From NCBI GenBank assembly GCA_017958845.1, contig JAGDBW010000058.1, positions 1 through 5,026 of the forward strand: DNA of 5,026 nucleotides, written 5' to 3'. The notes beneath the pieces were generated by a model. That model worked only from the letters and a program-made list of their open reading frames with translations, made no database searches and was not told where the DNA came from. The stretch is from Clostridia bacterium (GTDB taxonomy: Bacteria > Bacillota > Clostridia > Oscillospirales > CAG-272). The position numbers were made by a program, and so were the translations under genes. Positions 1 to 5,026 of the stretch are shown piece after piece; the first letter of the stretch is position 1, and the number at the start of each line of letters is the position of its first letter.

Positions 1-1
1 C

Positions 2-1621
2 TCCGATCTCGCCTTTTCCGGCTTTGTGCAGGGTGGCGACGTCAGCGGCGATATCGTCGGGGGACTGATCGGCAGGATCTATGCCCAGAGGCAGATCAGC
101 GACTACGGAGCGCCAAAATCAACCAGAGTCAGCAGGACGTTTGTCGCCTATGAGAGCTATACCGTCGCGCCGACCTTATCCTGCGTCATCGTCACGGGCG
201 ATCTCGAGGCTGATACCGCCGCCGCCCTCATCGTCGGGTTGATCGAGCGAAACGCCGCACCGTCGTTTTCCATAAGCGACCTTTATTCGGCCTCTGCCGT
301 GACGGCTGACGGCTTACCCGTTGCCGACCCGGCCGGATACAATCTGCTGCTCTACGTCGAAGACGAAATGACCACCTACTACAACCGGAACGTCGAAAAC
401 AGCTCCGAAATCATGATGGGCGTCGCGTCCGGCTCGCCCGTCTCCTGCGACTTGTCGACGAGCGTCTATGACGCGGCCGACTTGACCAACTACAGCGCGG
501 TCGCCTCCCTCACCGCGCATCAGCAGGCCGAGACCGTCTGGGCGCAGAGCGACGTCGGGCCCGTGCCGGTCGTGGCGGATATCGCCGCGCACACCGTCAC
601 CTACAAGACCGCCGACGGCGCCGGCACGCTCGGTACGCGCCTGATCATACACGGAAACTCCGGCGTAGCCTGCGCCCCCGCCGCCCCGGCCGTCGCCTCC
701 ATGACCTTTGAGGGCTGGAGCGGGTCCGTCGCCGCCGTCACCTCCGACGCGACCGTGCTGGCGACTTACAGCTACCGCGAGTATCTGTCCGCGCTGACCT
801 TCGACGCGGCCTATCTGACCCTGACCGACTCCTTCGCCGTCAACATGCTGATCGCCCTGCCGGACGACGGCGCGATCGACGACGCCCTGGCGTCGGGCGA
901 CCTCGTCGTGCGCGTCATCTGCGGCGGCGAGAGCTATCCGATCACTTGGGCCGATCTGTCCCGGGGCGGGGTCGACTATCTCCGCTGCACCTTCGGCGGC
1001 CTCGACGCGGCCCGCATGGGCGAGACCCTGACCTACCAGATCCGGGTGTGCGGCGAAGTCGTCCGCAGCGTCGACTACAGCGTGCTCATCTACGCCTCCC
1101 GCATGTACCAAAAGGCCGGCTCCTCCGAACAACTCAAGGACCTGCTGGTCGCCATGATGGTCTACGGCGACGCCGCTGAGCAAAAGGCCGGCACCGACGC
1201 CTCCGAGACCGTGCTGGCGGCTTTCAAGGCCGCGATCGGCGACGACAGCGTCGCGCCGGCGAAGGATTACGCCGCGCTGGCGCTGACCGACGAGTCCGAA
1301 GGCACCGGCGTCTCCGTGGCCCTCCACCTCGGTGCCAGGATCGAAGTGCGCTTCGCGGGTCTGCTTTCGACGCCGACCGTCACCGCGGGCGGCGAGGATA
1401 TGGCCGTGACCGACAACGGCGACGGCACGTACTCGGTGTTCGTCAACGCCTCGGGTCTGCACCTCAAACTGTGCGTCAACTCCGCCGTGACCTTCTCGGT
1501 CGGCGACTATATCGCCCGTGGGATCGCGGGCAGCCTGTTCTCCGCCGCGGAACAAGCCGTGGCGCAGGCGCTGGCCGTCTACATGGACGCGACCCTGACC
1601 TATGCCGGCTCGCTCGGCTGA
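2..1621 (+). CDS. Large secreted/surface protein with GLUG-type and B-repeat modules, C-terminal part (5' partial)
   Basis: The frame is open to the left edge, so the GTG at 26 is internal and only the C-terminal 539 residues are seen. Counting from the first full codon at position 2, residues ~11-28 (GGDVSGDIVGGLIGRI) look like the last unit of a GLUG repeat array (G-x-V-x-G...GGL-x-G). Around residues 175-197 a segment with VW...VGPVPVV resembles the closing strand seen after such arrays. Residues ~198-257 match an InlB/Flg_new-type B-repeat, with TFEGW and VTSDATVLATYS as the hallmark end. Two related modules follow (~258-396 and ~428-536), each with beta strands and then an amphipathic helix such as LKDLLVAMMVYGDAAEQ. 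Modules of this sort recur at the C-termini of exported proteins of Clostridia (from memory). No LPXTG motif, S-layer homology domain, dockerin or membrane anchor follows; the protein ends TYAGSLG. The role is probably extracellular, perhaps adhesive, and the ligand is unknown. The 38-aa gene downstream is probably in the same transcript. Confidence 0.85.
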   Translation, partial: SDLAFSGFVQGGDVSGDIVGGLIGRIYAQRQISDYGAPKSTRVSRTFVAYESYTVAPTLSCVIVTGDLEADTAAALIVGLIERNAAPSFSISDLYSASAVTADGLPVADPAGYNLLLYVEDEMTTYYNRNVENSSEIMMGVASGSPVSCDLSTSVYDAADLTNYSAVASLTAHQQAETVWAQSDVGPVPVVADIAAHTVTYKTADGAGTLGTRLIIHGNSGVACAPAAPAVASMTFEGWSGSVAAVTSDATVLATYSYREYLSALTFDAAYLTLTDSFAVNMLIALPDDGAIDDALASGDLVVRVICGGESYPITWADLSRGGVDYLRCTFGGLDAARMGETLTYQIRVCGEVVRSVDYSVLIYASRMYQKAGSSEQLKDLLVAMMVYGDAAEQKAGTDASETVLAAFKAAIGDDSVAPAKDYAALALTDESEGTGVSVALHLGARIEVRFAGLLSTPTVTAGGEDMAVTDNGDGTYSVFVNASGLHLKLCVNSAVTFSVGDYIARGIAGSLFSAAEQAVAQALAVYMDATLTYAGSLG

Positions 1622-1644
1622 CGCCCGCAAAAAAACAAAAAGAT

Positions 1645-1650
1645 AGGAGA
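1645..1650 (+). promoter_or_regulatory. Ribosome binding site of the 38-aa gene
   Basis: AGGAGA lies 9 nt before the ATG at 1660, in an A-rich 38-nt gap after the surface-protein stop codon. It is a near-perfect Shine-Dalgarno site, and it is the main reason to treat the short frame behind it as a real gene. Confidence 0.75.
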
Positions 1651-1659
1651 TAGACGGCA

Positions 1660-1776
1660 ATGAAAGATGAAAAAAAGATCTATCGGTCGCCCGAGATCGA
1701 GATCCTCGAGCTGCCGCAGGACCTGCTGGCCAGCGGCGACCCGACCGACACCGACTGGGACGACTTGACCCTGTAA
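1660..1776 (+). CDS. Small acidic peptide (38 aa) with YxxP leader-like N-terminus
   Basis: A short gene with ATG at 1660 and TAA at 1774-1776, preceded by AGGAGA at ideal spacing and followed at once by a strong terminator. The peptide starts MKDEKKIYRSPEIEILEL and continues PQDLLASGDPTDTDWDDLTL. It has three parts: a charged lysine-rich start; Y8-x-x-P11 leading into an alternating strand (EIEILEL) and a DLLASG segment; and a tail after Gly26 with six Asp in twelve residues. It has no signal peptide, membrane segment or cysteine. From memory, short proteins opening K-Y-x-x-P-x-[LIM]-E-[IV] and having a [ST]-G junction are common orphans in Clostridia, often near exported proteins; I know no proven function. 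The layout resembles a RiPP precursor (leader plus core), and YxxP also occurs in lasso-peptide leaders, but no maturation enzyme is in the window. It could instead be a partner or regulator of the surface protein. That it is a gene is likely; its function is unknown. Confidence 0.7.
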   Translation: MKDEKKIYRSPEIEILELPQDLLASGDPTDTDWDDLTL

Positions 1777-1787
1777 GAAAGCAAAAG

Positions 1788-1827
1788 AAAAGATCGTCGC
1801 CCGCCATCCGGCGGGCGACGATCTTTT
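1788..1827. terminator. Bidirectional rho-independent terminator between convergent genes
   Basis: A perfect 18-bp inverted repeat (arms 1788-1805 and 1810-1827) around a 4-nt loop, ATCC. The inner 14 bp are GC-rich and the outer four pairs are A on the left and T on the right. Each strand therefore reads a GC-rich hairpin followed by T's: TTTTCCGTCCTC on the plus strand, TTTTCTTTTGC on the minus strand. It ends the surface protein/38-aa unit from the left and the protease gene from the right, 11 bp beyond each stop codon. Confidence 0.93.
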
Positions 1828-1838
1828 CCGTCCTCTCC

Positions 1839-2708
1839 CTATTTTTCCGCGCTCTCGTCCGGGCAGAGCAGGGCAGAGGCCCAGACCGTCCCGCGGTCGT
1901 CCTTTGCCCCCTGCGTCTTGCCGCAGACGATCCCGAGCAGCCGCCCCTCGGCGTCAAACACGCCGCCGCCGCTGTAGCCGGGACGGGCATAGACGTCCAG
2001 CGTCAGCCACCGCCCGCCTCCGCTTCCCACCGGCGAGCGTTCGCTTATGCCCGTCACACGCCCGCGGCCGAGACAGGTGCGCCCGCGCTCGTCCAATCCG
2101 ACCACCCACACCCCGGCGCCGACCGAGAGGGCAGGGTACTCCCACGTCGCCCGCTCTCTTTGTGCGACGGTCGGCGCGTCCATCCACGTCCGCTCATCCG
2201 TTTTCATCTCATCTCCCGCCGCCGTCTCATCCTCCGGACCCGCTCGCACGTCGCCCGCCTTCCCCTCCGACCGCTCCGCCGCCAGCCACATCCTGTCCGC
2301 CGCGTCGTCCGCGTACAGTACGCGCGCACGTCTTTGCGCGCCGTCGTCCCACACTGTCACGATCGCGGGCGCGCCGGAGGGGAGCAGATGCGCGCAGGTC
2401 AGCCACGCGCCGTCGCCCACCGACACGCCGCACCCGCTCCGCAGATGCAGACGTCCGTTTTGGTCGAGATAGCGCACCTCCACGCGCACCGACCGCTCCA
2501 GGATCCGCTCGACGACCGCGATCTGACGCGTCGGATCGGCTCTCCCGCTCCCGCCGCTCCGCGGCGTCCCTTCCGCCCCCTCCGCCTCCGTCAGACAAAA
2601 GGGGAGCGCCGCCTCCGTACCGATCCGCAAGGCCGCCCCGAAAAGAAGGAAAAAAACGCAAACAAACCGCATTTTGCGTTGAAAAGCAGAAAAAAAGCGG
2701 GAAATCAT
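1839..2708 (-). CDS. Exported trypsin-like (HtrA/S1C-type) serine protease without PDZ domain
   Basis: Predicted 289-aa chymotrypsin-fold serine protease, probably acting outside the membrane on proteins or peptides. The start at 2708 is chosen because GAGGGG sits 9 nt upstream; the next ATG (2672, residue 13) has no such site, and the frame stays open further upstream only as antisense of the regulator. Residues 1-13 carry R and K, then a hydrophobic stretch (FVCVFFLLFGAAL, ~15-27) forms a signal peptide or N-terminal anchor. The catalytic triad can be placed: His107 in GAWLTCAHLL, Asp138 in DDAADRMWLA (matching HtrA ..DLAVL) and Ser246 in RPGYSGGGVFDAEGRLLGIV. Gly244 and Gly247 frame the serine as in GNSGGP. 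Between the Asp and Ser blocks lies a charged, probably disordered insertion (~145-190). The chain ends about 40 residues after Ser246, so there is no PDZ domain, unlike DegP/HtrA. It could also be an inactive member, but all three residues appear present. The AraC-type regulator gene is divergent. Confidence 0.85.
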   Translation of the reverse strand: MISRFFSAFQRKMRFVCVFFLLFGAALRIGTEAALPFCLTEAEGAEGTPRSGGSGRADPTRQIAVVERILERSVRVEVRYLDQNGRLHLRSGCGVSVGDGAWLTCAHLLPSGAPAIVTVWDDGAQRRARVLYADDAADRMWLAAERSEGKAGDVRAGPEDETAAGDEMKTDERTWMDAPTVAQRERATWEYPALSVGAGVWVVGLDERGRTCLGRGRVTGISERSPVGSGGGRWLTLDVYARPGYSGGGVFDAEGRLLGIVCGKTQGAKDDRGTVWASALLCPDESAEK

Positions 2709-2709
2709 C

Positions 2710-2738
2710 TTTACAAACCCCTCGGCTTTTTGTATAAT
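2710..2738 (+). promoter_or_regulatory. SigA-type promoter of the AraC-family regulator gene
   Basis: TTTACA (2710-2715, five of six consensus -35 bases) and a perfect -10 TATAAT (2733-2738) are separated by exactly 17 bp, in an AT-rich island within GC-rich DNA. Transcription should start near 2745, giving a leader of about 54 nt before the ATG at 2799. The -35 box lies 2 bp outside the protease start codon, so the promoter overlaps the protease leader on the other strand. Confidence 0.8.
2718..2723 (-). promoter_or_regulatory. Ribosome binding site deciding the protease start
   Basis: Read on the minus strand this is GAGGGG, 9 nt before the ATG at 2708. The alternative ATG at 2672 is preceded by a T-rich stretch with no purine-rich site. 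The site lies inside the spacer of the divergent plus-strand promoter. Confidence 0.65.
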
Positions 2739-2784
2739 CAAAAGAGAAAAAACCACTTCGCACCCCCACCAAAAAGCAAAAAAA

Positions 2785-2788
2785 GGAG
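2785..2788 (+). promoter_or_regulatory. Ribosome binding site of the AraC-family regulator
   Basis: GGAG within AAAAGGAGCG, 10 nt before the ATG at 2799. Together with the promoter just upstream, it fixes this start. The same frame stays open for several hundred bases upstream only because it runs antisense to the protease gene. Confidence 0.75.
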
Positions 2789-2798
2789 CGATACCGAC

Positions 2799-3635
2799 AT
2801 GGCACAGTGGCTGGGCGACAGCGTGATCTGCCGACACCATACGAGCGAGGGCGTCATCATCCCGCCGCTCGACTTTTCCGACGCCCTGGGGGTGCTGCTG
2901 GTCGAGAGCGGCCGCGTGCGCGCGCAGATCGGCGGCGAGACGGCGACGCTCGCGGCGTCGCAGATCCTCTTTGTCCCCGAGGGCATGATGGCCTGCGTCA
3001 CCGCCGAGCGCACGGCGTCGGTGCTGCTCTTGGCCTACCCGTTCCCCATGATACGGGACAACATGGAGCGCCTCGACCGGGAGCTCTTTGAGATGATGAT
3101 GCTCCAGTCCCGCGTCTCGCCCCTCTGCCTGACCCAGCAGGACAAGATCTATCTCAAGGTCTACGAAGCCCTGCGCTCCGCCGAGACCGAATACAGCGCC
3201 AAAGAACCGTGCTACGTCCTCTCCATGCGCGCGCAGGCCTGCCGCATCACGGCCCTGTTGCTCCGTCATTATTCCGTCCAGCGCACCGACGACGACCGCC
3301 TCCGCTACCACAACGTCGCGCGGCTGGCCGAAGCGCTGAGCTACGTCGAGCGTCACCCGGGCGAAAAGTTGACGGTGCCGCTCCTCGCCGAGCGCATCCA
3401 CCTCTCCGCCGACTACTTCTCCCATCTCGTGTGGCGCTGCACCGGCAAGACCGCGGTCGCGTATCTGCACGCCGTCCGCATCAACATGGCCATGCGCCTG
3501 CTCTGCGACACGGACCAAAAGATCGCCGACGTCGCCCGCGCCGTGGGATACGACGGCGCCGACTATTTCTCCCGCCTCTTCCGCGACAGCTGCGGCTGTA
3601 CCCCGGCGGCTTTCCGCGCCCGGATGCGCGCGTGA
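2799..3635 (+). CDS. AraC-family transcriptional regulator
   Basis: A 278-aa cytoplasmic DNA-binding regulator of usual AraC/XylS length. Residues ~15-80 form a small cupin-like sensor domain: the pattern VLLVESGRVRAQIGG...LAASQILFVPEGMMACV follows the typical strand-GR-strand-G...G-x-hh-hxPxG layout of AraC ligand pockets. Helical linker segments follow (~112-165). The C-terminal DNA-binding domain (~172-275) has two helix-turn-helix units. The first is around 191-216 (LTVPLLAERIHLSADYFSHL). The second is ~241-273, with the family signature IADVARAVGYDGADYFSRLF followed by CGCTPAAFR, matching VGF..xYFsR.F...G.TPxxyR. The inducer cannot be read from sequence. It has its own promoter, is divergent from the protease gene across 90 bp, and is followed by a shared terminator. 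By analogy with many divergent AraC pairs it may control the protease gene, itself, or both; this is inference. Confidence 0.93.
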   Translation: MAQWLGDSVICRHHTSEGVIIPPLDFSDALGVLLVESGRVRAQIGGETATLAASQILFVPEGMMACVTAERTASVLLLAYPFPMIRDNMERLDRELFEMMMLQSRVSPLCLTQQDKIYLKVYEALRSAETEYSAKEPCYVLSMRAQACRITALLLRHYSVQRTDDDRLRYHNVARLAEALSYVERHPGEKLTVPLLAERIHLSADYFSHLVWRCTGKTAVAYLHAVRINMAMRLLCDTDQKIADVARAVGYDGADYFSRLFRDSCGCTPAAFRARMRA

Positions 3636-3750
3636 TCCGGCTTCGGCCGACCCGCCTCCGCCGCCCGGCCCGCGCGTCCTTTGTCTGCGCCGCCGTCCCG
3701 CGCCGGATGACCGCCTGACAGTCCGTTTTACCCTATTCATTGTTGCACAA
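3636..3750. other. Non-coding gap after the regulator gene
   Basis: The first ~80 bases are GC-rich and hold no frame I can support, only a minor CGGC-TTCG-GCCG hairpin right after the stop codon with no T-run. The last ~30 bases turn AT-rich and lead into the terminator. I see no promoter or RNA gene here. Confidence 0.5.
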
Positions 3751-3788
3751 AAAAATGCGTTTGAAACAGTCGTTTCAAACGCATTTTT
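3751..3788. terminator. Bidirectional rho-independent terminator between the regulator gene and clpX
   Basis: A perfect 17-bp inverted repeat (arms 3751-3767 and 3772-3788) with loop AGTC. The arms are A/T-rich at the outer end, giving TTTTTGC on the plus strand and TTTTTTTGTGC on the minus strand. The stem centre (TGCGTTTGAAAC) is less GC-rich than the other terminator here, and the longer T-run faces the clpX side. It lies 24 bp beyond the clpX stop codon. Confidence 0.9.
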
Positions 3789-3812
3789 GCTCCGGAGACC
3801 AAAACCCCCGGC

Positions 3813-5026
3813 TTATTCTCCTTTTTTGAGGACCTTGAGCTCTCCTTTGCCCCGCACATAGTCGGCCGTGACCGTCACGGTGTCGACGTCCGAGCGGGAG
3901 GGGATCTCATACATCGCGTCGGCGATCACGTTTTCCATGATCGCCCGCAGTCCCCGCGCGCCGCTCTCCTTTTCCATGGCGAGATGCGCCAGAGCGCGAA
4001 AGGCCTCTTCCTCAAAGACCAGCTTGACCCCGTCCATCTCAAAGAGCTTCTGATACTGCTTGTACATGGCGTTTTTCGGCTCGCGGATGATCCGCACCAG
4101 CGCGTCCTCGTCCAGATTGTCCAGACTGACGATCACGGGCAGCCGCCCCACCAGCTCGGGGATCAGACCGTACTTGACGATGTCGTGGCTTGTCACATCC
4201 CTGAAGACCCCGTGCGCCACTCTCTCCGACTTCTTCATCACATCACCGCCAAAGCCGATGGTCTTGTTCCCTCGTCTTTGCTCGATGATTTCTTCCAGCC
4301 CGTCAAAGGCGCCCCCGCAGATAAAGAGGATGTTCTCGGTGTTGATCTGAATAAACTCCTGGTTGGGGTGCTTGCGGCCGCCCTGCGGCGGCACGTTGGC
4401 CACCGTGCCCTCCAGGATCTTGAGCAGCGCCTGCTGGACGCCCTCGCCCGACACGTCGCGGGTGATCGAGCGGTTTTCGCTGCGCCGCGAGATCTTGTCG
4501 ATCTCGTCGATATAGATGATGCCTTTTTCGGCGCGCTCCACGTCATAGTCGGCGGCCTGGATGAGCCGCAGGAGGATGTTTTCCACGTCCTCGCCCAAAT
4601 ATCCGGCCTCGGTCAGCGTCGTCGCGTCCGCGATGGCAAAGGGGACCTTGAGCGTCCGGGCCAGCGTCTGGGCCAGATAGGTCTTGCCCACGCCCGTGGG
4701 GCCCAGCAGCAGCACGTTGCTCTTCTGCAGCTCCACCTCGTCCGCGCTCGTCTCCTTGCGTTTGGCGGCGGTTTCTCTTGAGAGGATGCGTTTGTAGTGG
4801 TTGTAGACCGCCACCGACAGCGTCCGCTTGGCGCGTTCCTGGCCGATCACGTGCAGGTCCAGCATCTCCTTGATCTGCTGCGGTTTCGGCAGATCCTCAA
4901 AGGTCAGGGCATCGACGGCGACGCCCGACTTTTCGGCCTGCATCGCTTCGGCAATCAGCTCGTTGCAGGCCTCGACGCAGTTGTTGCAGATATACGCGCC
5001 GCTCTGTGACGGGATGAGAAACGCCA
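3813..5026 (-). CDS. clpX: ATP-dependent Clp protease ATP-binding subunit ClpX (5' partial)
   Basis: AAA+ unfoldase that feeds tagged proteins to ClpP in the cytoplasm. The frame runs off the right edge; 403 residues are visible and roughly 20 are missing, judged from the family's usual ~415-430. The Met at 4943 is internal, because the 27 codons before it encode the second half of the N-terminal zinc domain ([16 protein letters not shown], with the second CxxC pair). Numbering from that Met: Walker A GPTGVGKT (81-88), pore-1 loop GYLGED (114-119), Walker B IIYIDEID (142-149), pore-2 region [16 protein letters not shown] (165-180), RKH loop (190-192), ClpP-docking IGF loop (229-231), arginine-finger block [12 protein letters not shown] (259-270) and sensor 2 GARGLR (328-333). 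All functional motifs are present. The only oddity is Leu for the usual Val in the pore-1 GYVG. The gene ends its transcript at the terminator; what precedes it (often clpP) lies outside the window. Confidence 0.98.
   Translation of the reverse strand, partial: AFLIPSQSGAYICNNCVEACNELIAEAMQAEKSGVAVDALTFEDLPKPQQIKEMLDLHVIGQERAKRTLSVAVYNHYKRILSRETAAKRKETSADEVELQKSNVLLLGPTGVGKTYLAQTLARTLKVPFAIADATTLTEAGYLGEDVENILLRLIQAADYDVERAEKGIIYIDEIDKISRRSENRSITRDVSGEGVQQALLKILEGTVANVPPQGGRKHPNQEFIQINTENILFICGGAFDGLEEIIEQRRGNKTIGFGGDVMKKSERVAHGVFRDVTSHDIVKYGLIPELVGRLPVIVSLDNLDEDALVRIIREPKNAMYKQYQKLFEMDGVKLVFEEEAFRALAHLAMEKESGARGLRAIMENVIADAMYEIPSRSDVDTVTVTADYVRGKGELKVLKKGE

Noticed and set aside
1735..1770. 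Asp-rich tail of the 38-aa peptide as a dockerin or EF-hand calcium loop
   Set aside because: The D-x-T-D-x-D run lacks the glycine and the position-12 acid spacing of an EF-hand or dockerin loop, and there is no second copy.
314..1990. 558-codon minus-strand open frame across the surface-protein gene
   Set aside because: The translation is low-complexity (rich in G, R, A, D, H) and has no domain; it mirrors the plus-strand gene. Long antisense frames are expected where third codon positions are mostly G or C. It also runs through the terminator and into the protease gene.
2668..2678. CGCA-TTT-TGCG palindrome near the protease start
   Set aside because: Only 4-bp arms, inside the coding region; could be chance.
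2725..2777. GCTTTTT (2725-2731) and AAAAAGC (2771-2777) as an inverted repeat flanking the regulator promoter
   Set aside because: Seven A/T-heavy bases with a 39-bp gap are easily due to chance in an AT-rich island, and AAAAAGC also occurs at about 2693. Not enough to call an operator.
2160..2798. In-frame upstream extension of the AraC-type regulator (would give 491 aa)
   Set aside because: The extra 213 residues are antisense to the protease, R/P-rich and without a domain. Promoter, ribosome binding site and family length all support the start at 2799.
3638..3649. CGGC-TTCG-GCCG hairpin just after the regulator stop codon
   Set aside because: A 4-bp stem with a stable UUCG loop but no T-run; the real terminator lies 110 bp further on.
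2709..3740. In-frame upstream extension of the protease (would give 633 aa)
   Set aside because: This part is antisense to the regulator gene and low in complexity. The signal-peptide start and ribosome binding site at 2708 explain the gene.
3984..4781. 265-codon plus-strand frame opposite clpX, with smaller ones beside it
   Set aside because: It is a shadow of the strongly conserved clpX on the other strand, with no ribosome binding site or recognisable product.

Overview
The window is GC-rich and tightly packed, with AT-rich gaps between genes. It reads as chromosomal DNA of a Gram-positive bacterium, most likely a high-GC member of the Clostridia (Oscillospiraceae-like, probably uncultured). 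The grounds are strong AGGAG-type ribosome binding sites, a Firmicutes-like ClpX, and a secreted protein made of module types I associate from memory with gut Clostridia. The taxonomic call is inference; no rRNA or tRNA marker is present.

Layout from left to right: (1) the C-terminal 539 residues of a large extracellular protein (+ strand, 5' end outside the window), with the tail of a GLUG-type repeat region, an InlB-like B-repeat and two related C-terminal modules; (2) a 38-codon gene at 1660-1776, on the same strand with its own ribosome binding site, encoding a leader-like acidic peptide; (3) a perfect 18-bp stem terminator at 1788-1827 shared with the convergent gene; (4) a minus-strand gene (1839-2708) for a small exported trypsin/HtrA-like serine protease without a PDZ domain; (5) a 90-bp divergent promoter region; (6) a plus-strand AraC-family regulator (2799-3635); (7) a second perfect bidirectional terminator (3751-3788); (8) the minus-strand clpX gene (3813 to the window edge), lacking only its extreme N-terminus.

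The genes alternate in orientation (+ + | - | + | -), and each convergent junction carries one shared terminator. The protease and AraC genes are divergent and share a very short control region, so the regulator may control both genes. The surface-protein gene and the 38-aa gene are probably co-transcribed. ClpX is a housekeeping unfoldase that looks fully functional; its gene ends a transcription unit whose upstream part (perhaps clpP) lies outside the window. I see no mobile element, CRISPR array, tRNA or rRNA. The least explained element is the 38-aa peptide.
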